A DNA stretch of 64,000 nt from CAZUAQ01 sp964618455 (GCA_964618455.1 CAZUAQ010000001.1:62001-126000), one strand, 5' to 3'; positions 26,458-35,484 are shown, counted from the stretch's first letter. Numbers and translations are program-made. The notes: generated by a model from the sequence alone, not told the origin.

Positions 26458-27144
26458 TTAGGGCTTGTCGGCTGCCAGACGCATGAGCCCTGAGCGCGGG
26501 TCCCAGCGATAAACCTTTACCTGCTCGCTCGGAATGTCCTCCGGTGCCTGAAGGGAAGTGATGTCGGTGGGCGAATGGTCCAGCGTCAGGCGCACATCGG
26601 TGATGCCGTCGCGGTTAAGGTCGATGTACTCGCAGTCGTACCACCAGGTCACGCCGCTGCCAAAGTAGTCAGATCGCACGATCGACAGGATCTCCACGAG
26701 CTGGCTGTTCCGTTCCTGCTTCACGATCAGGTGCTCGCGCCGGGCGCTTGTGCCCCGGCCATCACCGACCACGAAAACATACTCCTCGCACCCATCGCCT
26801 GTCAGGTCGACCAGATCGATTTGGAAGTCGCCATATGACGAGAAAAATGGTGCCTCGAGAACTTTCTGCCCGCCATCCGTCGTGACTGTCAGGAGGAATT
26901 CGTCTCCGCCCCAGCCATTGCTGATGTCGCCACTGCCCCACTCGGCCAATTTCATGAGTTCTAGCGTACGAGGCCCATGAGATTCGGTCGCGGGGAGACG
27001 GTGCACTGAATTGTCGTCCGAAATGGTCAGTGCAGGCTTCGTGGGGTGCCCCGGCCCAGTACAACCGGCCAAGGCTCCGATGACAATAAGGGCAAGCATG
27101 CCGGTTCGAATAAGGCTTCGGTCGCCGATAGGGCAGAATACCAT
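26458..27144 (-). CDS. Lipoprotein with FG-GAP-like features, unknown function
   Basis: A 228-residue protein with a signal peptide ending ALAGC (Cys near residue 28), so a lipoprotein. The mature part contains DLTGDGCEEYVFVVGDG and IDLNRDGITDVRLTLD, Asp-rich loops like those in FG-GAP/VCBS proteins, but only two are present, too few for a full propeller. The rest is beta-rich. GGAGG lies upstream of the ATG. It lies 40 bases after the zinc-ribbon gene in the minus-strand direction of travel, so they may be co-transcribed. The role is unknown. Confidence 0.65.
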   Translation of the reverse strand: MVFCPIGDRSLIRTGMLALIVIGALAGCTGPGHPTKPALTISDDNSVHRLPATESHGPRTLELMKLAEWGSGDISNGWGGDEFLLTVTTDGGQKVLEAPFFSSYGDFQIDLVDLTGDGCEEYVFVVGDGRGTSARREHLIVKQERNSQLVEILSIVRSDYFGSGVTWWYDCEYIDLNRDGITDVRLTLDHSPTDITSLQAPEDIPSEQVKVYRWDPRSGLMRLAADKP

Positions 27145-27344
27145 CCATGAATCCTCCCCAAGTGTTTTCTTAATTATTCATCGTATCGGCGCCGTCGTAT
27201 CCTCACAACAGCGCGACGCCTCGCCGGACAGCGCGTGATTGACGTTCCCGCGTCATGGCCCGATCATGTCTTGAGATCTGCAGGCGGGCGTTCAGCATTC
27301 GTCATCCGCCGGCCTGCGTATCGCCTTTGTTCAGGAGTGTCTCC

Positions 27345-28637
27345 ATGTCTCGCAAGATTTCGCGTCGTCGAGTGCTTCAGGCCGGTGCGGCGGCCGGGTT
27401 CGGATTCTGGGTTGCGCCGCGGCCACTGTTCAGCCAGAGCAAGTCGCCGAACGAGAAGCTGAACATCGCCGCCATTGGGGTCGGCGGGCAGGGGTGGTAC
27501 GACCTCAGCCAGATGGCCGACGAGAACATCGTGGCGTTGTGCGACGTGGACGAGCGGATGAGCGGCCAGGCCCGTGAGGCGCACCCGAAGGCGAACTACT
27601 ATCACGACTACCGCAAGATGCTGCGACAGGGGAACATCGACGCCGTGCTGATCGCGACACCGGACCACCTGCACGCGCCGTGCGCGGTGGCGGCGATGAA
27701 GGCGGGCAAGCACGTGTACTGCGAGAAGCCGCTGACGCACACGCTGCTCGAAACGCGGATCGTGTGCGAGACGGCGCGGCGGATGGAGCGCGTGACGCAG
27801 ATGGGCACGCAGATTCACGGGCGCGAGAATTACCGTCGCGTAGTGGAATCGATCCAGGCGGGGGTAATCGGCACGGTGGAAGAGGTGCACGTCTGGGCGG
27901 GGAGCGTCTGGGGCGGCTTTGAGCGTCCCGAAGAACCCATGCCCGTGCCGCCGGAGGTGAAGTACGACCTGTGGCTCGGGCCGGCGCCGCATCGGCCGTA
28001 TCACGAGGCCTACCTGCCGCAGCGCTGGCGTGGCTGGTGGGACTTCGGCGGTGGTTCGCTGGCGGACATGGCCTGCCATCACATGGACCTGCCGTTCTGG
28101 GCGCTGGGCATCCGCGTCCCGGAGACGATCGAGGCGGAAGGCCCGCCCGTAGACAAGGAGAGCTGCCCGCCGTGGCTGACGGTCAAGTACACCTTCGCTG
28201 CGCAGGGCAAGCAGCCGGCTGTGAAGCTGACGTGGTACAACGGAAAGGATCACCGCCCTCCGCACTTCGCCGAGGGCAAGCTGCCCAGGTGGGGCGACGG
28301 CACGCTGTTCATCGGCAGCGAAGGGATGATGCTGGCGGACTACAACCGGTTCGTCCTGCTGCCGGAAGAGAAGTTCGCGGATCACACGCCGCCGCCAAAA
28401 ACCATTCCGGATTCCATCGGCCACTACCGCGAGTGGATCGAGGCGTGCAAGGGCAACGGCAAGCCGCTGTGCCACTTCGACTACGCCGGGCAGCTCACCG
28501 AGACGGTACTGCTGGGCAACGTGGCGTACCTGGCGGGCAAGAAGATCGAATGGGATGCCAGGCGGATGCGCATCCCGAATGCGCCCGAGGCGGAGAAATT
28601 CCTGCACAAGGAATACCGCGAGGGGTGGATTCTGTAG
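27345..28637 (+). CDS. Tat-exported Gfo/Idh/MocA oxidoreductase
   Basis: A 430-residue protein. The N-terminus MSRKISRRRVLQAGAAAG is a twin-arginine signal, predicting folded, cofactor-loaded export. The Rossmann domain follows (NIAAIGVGGQG, about residues 38-48), then VALCDVDE, ATPDHLHAPCAVAAMKAGKHVYCEKPLTHT with the EKP motif (Lys as catalytic residue) and the C-terminal substrate domain with GSLADMACHHMDLPFW. The family oxidises sugars or inositols with NAD(P). The start is the ATG with CAGGAG nine bases before it; the frame is open upstream to 27255 but would put residues before the Tat signal. Planctomycetes commonly encode many such proteins. The substrate is unknown. Confidence 0.9.
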   Translation: MSRKISRRRVLQAGAAAGFGFWVAPRPLFSQSKSPNEKLNIAAIGVGGQGWYDLSQMADENIVALCDVDERMSGQAREAHPKANYYHDYRKMLRQGNIDAVLIATPDHLHAPCAVAAMKAGKHVYCEKPLTHTLLETRIVCETARRMERVTQMGTQIHGRENYRRVVESIQAGVIGTVEEVHVWAGSVWGGFERPEEPMPVPPEVKYDLWLGPAPHRPYHEAYLPQRWRGWWDFGGGSLADMACHHMDLPFWALGIRVPETIEAEGPPVDKESCPPWLTVKYTFAAQGKQPAVKLTWYNGKDHRPPHFAEGKLPRWGDGTLFIGSEGMMLADYNRFVLLPEEKFADHTPPPKTIPDSIGHYREWIEACKGNGKPLCHFDYAGQLTETVLLGNVAYLAGKKIEWDARRMRIPNAPEAEKFLHKEYREGWIL

Positions 28638-28672
28638 CGATGGTTTTACACATGGCAAGCGAATGGAATCGA

Positions 28673-28729
28673 CAGGTTTAACAGGATGTACGGTATGCGG
28701 TCCTCATCACATGCATCCCGTTAATCCTG
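28673..28729. repeat. Inverted-repeat hairpin of the ACAGGAT type
   Basis: A 16-base arm (28673-28688, CAGGTTTAACAGGATG) is repeated inverted at 28714-28729 with 14 of 16 matches, around a 25-base loop. It lies between convergent genes and overlaps the last codons and stop of the rhomboid gene. Similar ACAGGAT palindromes are dispersed in many bacterial genomes. It may double as a bidirectional terminator. Confidence 0.65.
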
Positions 28730-29437
28730 CCGCTTCTTTCTCCACGGTATTCGCCACTCGGTGTTGTTCCACCATTCCTCGCCGGACACGGCCCACCAGA
28801 CGCCGAAGATCAATCCCGCCAGATGGCACGCCTCGCCGCCGTAGTTGTAGCCGCGTGAGATCACGCGCAAGACCGCCAGCACGCCGAAAGCGAACGCGGC
28901 GGTACGGATGCGTATGGGAAAGAGAAAATACACGTAGACCGTCGCGTGGGGATACATGACGGCCACGATCCCGAGAAGGCCGAAGATGCAGCCGGAAGCG
29001 CCCACGGCGTGGTCCCACAGCCCGATCACCTGCTTCGTAGCCAGGAAGACGTAAAACACGTTCCCCGCCAGGCCGCACAGGGTGTAGATCGCGAAGAATT
29101 TCTTAGCTGACCACAGACTCTCGAGTGGACGACCCAGAAAGTGCAGACCGATCATGTTCAGGAGGATGTGGAAGGCATTGGCGTGGAGGTATTGTGCGGT
29201 GATCAATCTCCAGATCTGCCCGCCGAGCACCGAGCCGGGGACGAGCGTCCCCCATCCGTAAATGAAGAGTCCCACCGGCTGAATGAACGCACTGGCCAGA
29301 TAGACGATCACGTTTACGCCGATCAGCATGTCGACGATGCCGTACCGGCCGACTGTTCCCGAACCGCGGGGCGGGGCGGGTGCGTAAGGGTCGACCGGGG
29401 GTTGCTCGCGCGCGTAATCTCGGTCCTGCCAACTCAT
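28721..29437 (-). CDS. Rhomboid-family intramembrane serine protease
   Basis: A 238-residue membrane protein with six predicted helices. The catalytic Ser is in GASGCIFG (S148) and the His in EACHLAGLIFG (H205); HANAFHILLNM (about residues 85-95) carries the oxyanion His/Asn pattern HxxxxHxxxN. This is the bacterial six-helix type. It cleaves membrane proteins within the bilayer near the outer face. The first 35 residues are a polar cytoplasmic extension. The C-terminal tail has several Trp and Lys/Arg residues, and its final codons lie in the inverted repeat at 28714-28729. No likely substrate is adjacent. Confidence 0.92.
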   Translation of the reverse strand: MSWQDRDYAREQPPVDPYAPAPPRGSGTVGRYGIVDMLIGVNVIVYLASAFIQPVGLFIYGWGTLVPGSVLGGQIWRLITAQYLHANAFHILLNMIGLHFLGRPLESLWSAKKFFAIYTLCGLAGNVFYVFLATKQVIGLWDHAVGASGCIFGLLGIVAVMYPHATVYVYFLFPIRIRTAAFAFGVLAVLRVISRGYNYGGEACHLAGLIFGVWWAVSGEEWWNNTEWRIPWRKKRQD

Positions 29438-29684
29438 GTGTACCGTCCTGAATCGGGAGAGACTCCCGTCGAATTCAACTCACGTCCGCATCATGCGTTT
29501 GCCGGGGCGATCGCTGCACGATGGTCATCGACAGGCGTCAGCGTAGTGCCGAGCCCCACGTCCAGCAAGTTCATACGCCGCCTGTGCGGGAGGGTTTGAT
29601 CTTCCTCAAGAGAGATGCACCGATCGCGTCCGAAGCCGATCAGCGAGGTCTGGTCGTGTGATCCATCTGCGGGTTATCGGGGGT

Positions 29685-30404
29685 TCAGTTCATCCGGGCG
29701 AGCTGGCAGAGGAGTTGCTTGCGTTCGCAGCGCAGATCTTCGTTCTGGGGATGAATCGCGATCAGTCGATCGACCACGCGGGCGGCACGGGCCCAGTTCT
29801 GCTGCTGAATGAAGATCACGCGGAGGTTGTTGAGCATGCGCGTGAGAATCGACTTGGTGCAGGCACTGCTGAAGTCCGTACGAGTCAGTCGCGCCCGCTG
29901 CCCGCAGGAACGATGCACGAGTTTCTCGCAATCGCCGGGGGTCACGATCCGACCCTCGTGGAACGGGTCGATCAGCGTATCGGTGCCGTCGTCGTGGTAC
30001 TTGATGATGAAATGACCCGGGAGGCCCACTCCGGTGACCGGCCAGCCGAGCGCCTGGGCGACATCGAGCCAGATGACGGAGAGGGAGATGGGATTGCCGA
30101 GTTTCCGGTGAAGAACCTCGTTGAGCAGACTGTTCCGCGCGTCGTAGTAGTGTTCCGTATTGCCGGAGAATGCCTCCTGCTCGACAAGCACGTGGCGAAG
30201 GGCGTGAATGCGATCTTGCGGCGATGTGGCATGGAGGTCCCGGACACGGTCACTGAGTTGATCACAACGGTGAAGCCAGCATGTGGGGTTCAGACCGGGA
30301 TAGTGATCGCCCGCAAACAGAAGTGCCGCTTCGGCGAGCCGAATCCGCTGGACACCCTGGTGCATCAACATGTCAAATGGATGGTGGCAGAAATCAGTTT
30401 CCAT
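29685..30404 (-). CDS. SirB1-family transglutaminase-like protein
   Basis: A 239-residue protein with the SirB1 (Transglut_core2) pattern. RIRLAEAALLFAGDHYPGLNP (about residues 21-41) and RIHALRHVLVEQEAFSGN mark the N-terminal helical part. LGNPISLSVIWLDVAQALGWPVTGVGLPGHFIIKY and LIDPFHEGRIV mark the transglutaminase-like core, and a C-terminal TPR-like hairpin (LNNLRVIFIQQQNWARAARVVDRLIAIHP) follows. Homologues are widespread and of uncertain function. The usual catalytic Cys is not conserved in this family, and here the core position holds Ser/Pro, so enzymatic transfer is not predicted. Followed upstream by a small gene at 30576 on the same strand. Confidence 0.85.
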   Translation of the reverse strand: METDFCHHPFDMLMHQGVQRIRLAEAALLFAGDHYPGLNPTCWLHRCDQLSDRVRDLHATSPQDRIHALRHVLVEQEAFSGNTEHYYDARNSLLNEVLHRKLGNPISLSVIWLDVAQALGWPVTGVGLPGHFIIKYHDDGTDTLIDPFHEGRIVTPGDCEKLVHRSCGQRARLTRTDFSSACTKSILTRMLNNLRVIFIQQQNWARAARVVDRLIAIHPQNEDLRCERKQLLCQLARMN

Positions 30405-30575
30405 AATACATCACCGGCTGATCGAGCACGTGCCGCTACCCTCCTGCACGAGGATGACAACGGCAACGACGTACACCCGATGACTCCCTTTCTTTCGGAA
30501 ACCCATCCTTCGAATCGATCTGATCGTCAGGTTCGCTCTCGAATGTTCCCGGCACCGATGCCGCTCGACGACCTG

Positions 30576-30839
30576 CTAGATCTCCCGACGACGCTCAACG
30601 CGTGACGCACAGGAGGCGCCGGAATTGCCCAGCCAGGCATCCCACTCACCGTGATGCGTGCCATCCACGCCCTCGCGTTCGGCGCGCTGATGAAGAAACG
30701 TCTGAAGATCAATCAGAAAATCAGTTTCCATGAGTTCCGGATGTTCGGCGAGGTGCCCGTGGAGCACACGGTAGACGAGCTTGAGATCGTCCAATTCCAT
30801 CGCCGCCACCACCGACTCACCACGTTCTTCAAAGCTCAT
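30576..30839 (-). CDS. Small conserved hypothetical protein
   Basis: An 87-residue, mostly helical, acidic protein (MELDDLKLVYRVLHGHLAEHPELMETDFLIDLQ...). No family is recognised. The start ATG has AGGA eight bases upstream. It is a convincing coding frame because the translated sequence is a regular helix-rich small domain, unlike the Arg/Pro-rich shadow frames, and no other gene overlaps. It is 171 bases from the SirB1-like gene in the same direction. Confidence 0.6.
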   Translation of the reverse strand: MSFEERGESVVAAMELDDLKLVYRVLHGHLAEHPELMETDFLIDLQTFLHQRAEREGVDGTHHGEWDAWLGNSGASCASRVERRREI

Positions 30840-31050
30840 GTTGGGTATCCTGTCGATTCAACATTGACCAGGCGAGAGGCCTGAACAGACGACCTGAAAC
30901 TTGATCCTGCGCAAGAGCACAGGGTATTCCGCCTGCTCCAAATCAGCCTCATTCTAGTGAAGGGAGATGGAAGCGACCAACGACAGTCAGGAAATGAATT
31001 TCACGGTGTGGCTGATCAGGGGAGGCTGTCCACAGGGCAAATCCGGGCGT

Positions 31051-32595
31051 TCAAGGCTTCGCGGAGGGCTTGATTTCGACGTCCACACCGGCGTGGTGCA
31101 GCCGCTGGATGGGGCCCCATCCGGGCGGTACCCAGAGCAGCACGCGTTGGCGTTTCTGGCCCAGGACGATGGCGGCATACTCCGGCTGCTCGGGATCGGC
31201 TTCCCACCGCAGCCGCTCACCCGGCTGGAGCGCGACCCTGTCGTCCACATCCGCCCAGCCGACTCGCGCTTCCTGGGTCACCGCCGTGACTACCCCCATC
31301 GGTTCCCAGCGCGGCGCGGCGGGTTTGGTGCGCTCGGCGATATCCCAGGCCTGAACCCGTTCATCATCGCCGGGCACGTCATCACGCACCTCGGCTCCGC
31401 AATAACCGACGTTGACTTTGTCGACCACCAGCTCCGCGATCCGGCGTGACTGCAGGGGGTCGGTTGCAAGGCGGTGCATGACCACGAACCGGTCGCCGAC
31501 TTCGACACCATCGCGCTCCCCGGCCGCCACGAGCGCGTAATCGTGCGGTTCGCCCTCAACACGGCGCACCAGAAAAACGGCAGCCTGCATCGGGATATCG
31601 CGACGCGGCGGCGAAGGGCGCAACACCAAGCGATCGCCCACCTGCGGACGTTCGCGCATGCTGGCCTGGGAGTCGATCTCCGCGCGGCTGAGCGGGTAGC
31701 CGACCTCCTTGACTTCCGCGACGGCAATGAAGTTTCGCCCGCGATAGATGTCGCCGACGCGATGGACATGCAGGCCTTCCTGGTGCGCCGCCACGAAACG
31801 CATGCGGATCGTGTCGTCCTCTTCCTGGACATCCAGGATGATCGAGTCCACGCGACCGAAGCGACGATCGTAAGGGGAAGGCCAGAGCCGCGCGCGGTCG
31901 CCGGCTTCGGCACGGGCGTTGCTGACCAAAGAGGTCAGGACAAGCAGGGCGCGTTCCTCCTCAATCATGGCCACTCGTCCCCGCGCCACCGGCGTGGAGT
32001 CGCGCTGGATCAGCATCGAGTCGTCGACGCGCAGGCCTGAGCGCGCGCCGCGATCAATCCAGACCGTGCCGCGTCCCGGTGGAGCGCGCTGAACAGTGGC
32101 GTGAAGGGTCGTCTCGGGAGGCAAGCCGTCGCACCATGCAGCCATGCCGTCGACCCTGACGATGAGGGCGGAAGTCCCCTTGGCGGGAACCTCACCACCC
32201 GCGATGCGTCCGGCGCAACCTTTGTCATCGATGTAGAAAATCGAACCCCACGTGATCCGATCCTCTCCGGTCTGCACCCAGAAGGGATCGTTCAGGGCGA
32301 TGCCTTCGGAGCGTTGTGCAGGAAAGGTGATGATCCCACGATCCGCATTGGTGTCGTGAACGCTCGTGCTGACGATGGCGGAAAGTGGCGCGGCGTACAG
32401 ATGCGCGGGCCACAGAAGTGCCGTCAGGGCGCTGAGAACGTTAGTAAGTAGCTTTTCCAGGGAAAGGGACGGTCCCCGTTTCGCATTCATCTCACGCGAT
32501 GAGCCGCTGATCCGCCCCAGGCGCACTACTCCTCCCTGCAAGACGGGGACGGTCCCTGGACTTCGTACACACGTTCGAAGGATCCTGAAGTTCAT
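31051..32595 (-). CDS. Exported protein of unknown function, with a repeat inserted near its start
   Basis: A 514-residue protein of no recognised family. A hydrophobic segment (about residues 49-65, LTNVLSALTALLWPAHLYA) is a signal peptide or anchor; the mature part is beta-rich, with repeated short units of the form GDRxVVxxxxxxD (EAGDRARLWPSP, VGDRLVLRPSP, VGDRFVVMHR), suggesting several small barrel-like modules. The start at 32595 overlaps the glycosyltransferase stop (ATGA) and has GGGAGGG upstream, so translation is coupled. That puts about 45 residues before the hydrophobic segment, encoded by a palindromic repeat (32457-32559). ATG 32490 inside the repeat is the alternative start, giving a more normal signal peptide. 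Confidence 0.6.
   Translation of the reverse strand: MNFRILRTCVRSPGTVPVLQGGVVRLGRISGSSREMNAKRGPSLSLEKLLTNVLSALTALLWPAHLYAAPLSAIVSTSVHDTNADRGIITFPAQRSEGIALNDPFWVQTGEDRITWGSIFYIDDKGCAGRIAGGEVPAKGTSALIVRVDGMAAWCDGLPPETTLHATVQRAPPGRGTVWIDRGARSGLRVDDSMLIQRDSTPVARGRVAMIEEERALLVLTSLVSNARAEAGDRARLWPSPYDRRFGRVDSIILDVQEEDDTIRMRFVAAHQEGLHVHRVGDIYRGRNFIAVAEVKEVGYPLSRAEIDSQASMRERPQVGDRLVLRPSPPRRDIPMQAAVFLVRRVEGEPHDYALVAAGERDGVEVGDRFVVMHRLATDPLQSRRIAELVVDKVNVGYCGAEVRDDVPGDDERVQAWDIAERTKPAAPRWEPMGVVTAVTQEARVGWADVDDRVALQPGERLRWEADPEQPEYAAIVLGQKRQRVLLWVPPGWGPIQRLHHAGVDVEIKPSAKP
32457..32559. repeat. 103-base REPIN-like element with inverted ends
   Basis: The ends are inverted copies: CCAGGGA...TCCCCGT at 32457-32479 and, reverse-complemented, CCAGGGACCGTCCCCGT at 32543-32559. 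Each end holds the palindrome GGGACGGTCCC. The layout (two short palindromes in opposite orientation about 60 bases apart) is like the REP doublets mobilised by RAYT transposases. It lies within the 5' part of the gene at 31051-32595. Confidence 0.65.
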
Positions 32596-33686
32596 CGTGC
32601 GTCCCTCCCTGCCCGAATCAGTCGGCCGGCCATGGCGATCACACTGTCCGGTGAGAGTTCGCGCATGCAGCGGTGCGCGTGCGGGCATTGGGAGACGCGC
32701 CGCAGATAGCAGGGCGAGCAGGGCAGATCGAGCCGGACGACCGCGTCAGGTCGTGCGTAGGGGCCGGTGCGCTGTGGACTGGTCGGCCCGTAAATGGCCA
32801 CGAAAGGCGTGTTGAGCGCGGTTGCCAGATGCATGGGGCCGGAGTCGTGCATGACCGCCAGTGTCGCCCCTTCGACCAGGGCCTTCAAGACGCCGAGATT
32901 CGTGCGTCCGGCCAGGTTCACGATTTCGCCCTCTGCGATTCCCACGACACGTTCCGCAATGTCGCGTTCGTCGGGCATGCCGATCAGCACGGGAGTCAGT
33001 GCGAATCGTTCGCGGAGCTGGTCCGCCACTTGCGCGAAACCCTCGGCCGACCACATCTTGGTTTCCCACCGCGTACCGGGGGCGATGAGGCAATATCCGA
33101 CGCCGTTGACGCCTTCCTGCTGAAGGAGCGTTCGTGCCTCCGCCCGGTCCTGCTCGGTGACCGGCAGTTCGAAGCGGAGAGGCTGATGAGCAAATCCCAG
33201 CGGCCGGCCAAAGAGATAGTTGCGATCCACCGCGTGCATGTCGCGATGCGGTACGGCGACGCGATCGCTGTAGAAGATCCAGCCGAGTTCGCGTGCGTTA
33301 GCGAACCCGATGCGCGTACGCGCGCCGCTGGCCAGCGCGAGAAAGCCGCTGCGGAAAAGGCCCTGAAGATCCACCACGAGATCGAAACGCCTGCGATGGA
33401 GTTGCTTGACGAATGCGATGAACTCGCGCGTGACCGCCCAATCGCGTCCGAGCTTGCCGAAGCGCTTGCGGTCGAACGGAATGATCTCGTCGAGGGCGTG
33501 ATGATCCTGAAGCAGGCCGGCACAGCTTGTCGATACCAGCCAGGCGATATGGGCATTGGGATAGGTGTGCCGCAGACCGTTGAGGACCGGCAGCGCGTGG
33601 ATCACGTCGCCGAAAGAACTCGGCTTGATGATCAGGATCCGCTTGAGCTGGGTATGCTTCAGATCACGCAACCGATGGGTCCTCAT
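32592..33686 (-). CDS. Glycosyltransferase family 9 (heptosyltransferase-like)
   Basis: A 364-residue GT9 protein with two Rossmann halves. ILIIKPSSFGDVIHALPVLNGLR (about residue 18) and LVVDLQGLFRSG are the N-terminal family marks. The donor-binding half has APGTRWETKMWSAEGFAQVAD, NLAGRTNLGVLKAL and VMHDSGPMHLATALNTPFVAIYGPTSPQRTGPY. Heptosyltransferases I/II add ADP-heptose to lipid A cores; planctomycetes make LPS-like molecules, and an LptD-like gene is in this window. The C-terminal CSPCYLRRVSQCPHAHRC is a Cys cluster also seen in GT9 enzymes. The gene overlaps its upstream neighbour by 23 bases and its downstream neighbour by 4. GTG 33692 is an alternative start. Confidence 0.9.
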   Translation of the reverse strand: MRTHRLRDLKHTQLKRILIIKPSSFGDVIHALPVLNGLRHTYPNAHIAWLVSTSCAGLLQDHHALDEIIPFDRKRFGKLGRDWAVTREFIAFVKQLHRRRFDLVVDLQGLFRSGFLALASGARTRIGFANARELGWIFYSDRVAVPHRDMHAVDRNYLFGRPLGFAHQPLRFELPVTEQDRAEARTLLQQEGVNGVGYCLIAPGTRWETKMWSAEGFAQVADQLRERFALTPVLIGMPDERDIAERVVGIAEGEIVNLAGRTNLGVLKALVEGATLAVMHDSGPMHLATALNTPFVAIYGPTSPQRTGPYARPDAVVRLDLPCSPCYLRRVSQCPHAHRCMRELSPDSVIAMAGRLIRAGRDAR

Positions 33687-34950
33687 TGTCACGCTGACCG
33701 CGAGGAGAGGTCTGCGGTACGCCGTTGGGCGCGAAGGCGACTTTCAGCGCGCCGCTTCGTCCACGATGATAGAGCGTCTCGAATGCCTTCGGGTAATCTT
33801 CGGGCGCGAACACGTGCGTGAGCCAGCCATCCAGGTTGAGTCGGCCACGCGACATCAGGTCAAAGACAATCTCGTAGGTATGCCGGTGTTGCCCTTCGTG
33901 GTCTTCAATCGCCCGGCCGTTCGCGCCGACGACGTCGACCTCCTGAAACCAAATCGGGGCGGTGTCGACCAGCGTGATCTGCGACGTCCCGACCAGTGCG
34001 ACCGTACCGCCGGCACGGGCGAACTTCAGGGCATCGGTCAGGCTCTGGCCGGTGCCGACGCAATCGTAAACCAGATCGAACCCGCCGATGAGCATCTGGT
34101 GGCCGAATCGCGTCGGATACACCTCGCCGTCGACGACGCGGGCCACCCGGGCATAGCGCTCGCCCTGGCCCTCCTTTCTCCCGGAGACCAGGCATTCAGC
34201 GACATCCAGATGATGCGCCTGGGACGGGTGGCGGACGAGGCCCGTGACCGGGTTGGCGAAATCGAGGGCCTTGAGGCACTTCGCCAGGCCCATGCCCAGC
34301 ATGCCGCCGCCAAGGATCAGCACCCGTTCGCCCTCGGCCGGCGGACGTCGCAAGACCCCGTGCAAAGCCCCCGCCACGGGATCGGTCAGCACCGCCACCT
34401 CGTCCGGGATGGCATCCGGGACCGGGTACACCTGGGAGACGTGGGCGACGAACGAGGGCGACCAGCTGCCGCCGGTGAAATTGTTCCAGCCGATCATCAG
34501 GCCCGGTGGAATCTCACCCTTATGGAAATTCTCGCAGAGCGTGAACCGCCCCTCCGCACAGGAGCGGCAGACGGGATCGATCCCCCGGGGCACGCAGGAG
34601 AGGCTCGGCTCGACCACAACACGCTGGCCGGGCTCAACTTCGTGGACGTCGGGTCCGATTTCGGTCACTTCGGCCACGTTTTCATGGCCGAGGAGGGCGG
34701 GAAAGCTCGAGAACGCCTGCATGATCGAGGCGGGGTGCTGTCGCTGGAACAAGGCGGAGAGATCCGTACCGCAAATCCCGCCCATTATTGACTTTAGGCG
34801 TACCCAGCGGCCGCTCGGAAGCGGGGGGACGAGGACCTCCCGCAGTTTGAGATTGGACCAGCGCGACCAATAGACCGATGGGACCCATGTCGCGGCGGTT
34901 TTGCAGAAGGTCCACCGGACCGCGTTCACGTCGTAAATCAAGGCGTTCAT
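33664..34950 (-). CDS. Zinc-binding alcohol dehydrogenase (MDR superfamily)
   Basis: A 428-residue medium-chain dehydrogenase. Zinc ligands are in GGICGTDL and the GHEN motif; the structural zinc site has four Cys (CVPRGIDPVCRSCAEGRFTLC, about residues 143-163). The Rossmann motif is LILGGGMLGMG. It is longer than the 350 residues usual for the family, mostly from about 45 extra residues at the N-terminus and a spacer near NFTGGSWSPSF. Tdh, sorbitol and formaldehyde dehydrogenases have this architecture; the substrate is not decided. It is the first gene of a minus-strand group ending with the exported protein. The start at 34950 is used because upstream sequence reads as non-coding; the frame is open to 35013. 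Confidence 0.88.
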   Translation of the reverse strand: MNALIYDVNAVRWTFCKTAATWVPSVYWSRWSNLKLREVLVPPLPSGRWVRLKSIMGGICGTDLSALFQRQHPASIMQAFSSFPALLGHENVAEVTEIGPDVHEVEPGQRVVVEPSLSCVPRGIDPVCRSCAEGRFTLCENFHKGEIPPGLMIGWNNFTGGSWSPSFVAHVSQVYPVPDAIPDEVAVLTDPVAGALHGVLRRPPAEGERVLILGGGMLGMGLAKCLKALDFANPVTGLVRHPSQAHHLDVAECLVSGRKEGQGERYARVARVVDGEVYPTRFGHQMLIGGFDLVYDCVGTGQSLTDALKFARAGGTVALVGTSQITLVDTAPIWFQEVDVVGANGRAIEDHEGQHRHTYEIVFDLMSRGRLNLDGWLTHVFAPEDYPKAFETLYHRGRSGALKVAFAPNGVPQTSPRGQRDNEDPSVA

Positions 34951-35074
34951 GGAAGTTGGAATGTTTAAGCTGGACACCGGGGCATGATATCCGCCCGATC
35001 CGCGACGTGCCAATGGGGTGCGTTCGGCGGAGGGCCGACCTGCCGGAGAAGGCTTGGATCGGCCGCGAAGGATC

Positions 35075-35104
35075 TTGACCCGCCGGAAACCGCGAGCCTA
35101 TCAT
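35075..35104 (+). promoter_or_regulatory. Promoter of the small-protein/TatD-like genes
   Basis: TTGACC (35075-35080) and TATCAT (35099-35104), spacer 18 bases, 38 bases before the next start codon at 35142. Confidence 0.6.
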
Positions 35105-35141
35105 AACTATTGAATCTCACAACAGTTGCGGAGTATCAGCG

Positions 35142-35405
35142 ATGGGCACACCGATGAAGGCGGAAGACGTTCTGGACCGTTTCTTTTTCCAGACGCGGGC
35201 GAAGGTGTTGGAAGTGGCGGCGGATCTGGACCGGCTGGATCGCGCCGGGATGGATGACGACCTCGCTCACGACGAGCGGATGGTTCAATTACGTGAAGCC
35301 ATCAGTATTCTGATCGATGGCGAAGCCGAGCGAGCGACGCGGGTGCAGATGACCTTCTCGGATCCTTACCAATCAGGATGGAGCCGGCCGACACTGCGGT
35401 CCTGA
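35142..35405 (+). CDS. Small conserved hypothetical protein beside the TatD-like gene
   Basis: An 87-residue, acidic, helix-rich protein (KAEDVLDRFFFQTRAKVLEVAADLDRLDRAG...). No family or catalytic motif is recognised, but the composition is that of a real domain. It has its own promoter and precedes the EboB/TatD-like gene by 80 bases on the same strand, so the two are probably cotranscribed and may act together. An internal ATG at 35154 is an alternative start. Confidence 0.65.
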   Translation: MGTPMKAEDVLDRFFFQTRAKVLEVAADLDRLDRAGMDDDLAHDERMVQLREAISILIDGEAERATRVQMTFSDPYQSGWSRPTLRS

Positions 35406-35484
35406 CCGGTGGCTGAGCCGCCATGGCCCGAATGAGTCGCGCTCACCGCGCCGAAGACTCCCCAGCAGCAAGGAAACCACGACG

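Noticed and set aside
25236..27345. Genomic island inserted at tRNA-Glu
   Set aside because: No repeat of the tRNA 3' end, no integrase and no clear boundary were found in the following 2 kb.
27264..28658. 464-codon minus-strand frame opposite the Gfo/Idh gene
   Set aside because: A shadow of a gene with strong Rossmann and Tat motifs; the translation is Arg/His/Val-rich low-complexity sequence.
28721..29437. Rhomboid protein as a rhombosortase for the PEP-CTERM proteins
   Set aside because: Rhombosortases act on GlyGly-CTERM tails; the tails here are PEP-type, and the gene is not linked to them.
30388..30735. A 13-base match AATCAGTTTCCAT near the starts or middles of two minus-strand genes
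   Set aside because: Both encode the residues METDF in different contexts; it is too short to be more than chance or codon coincidence.
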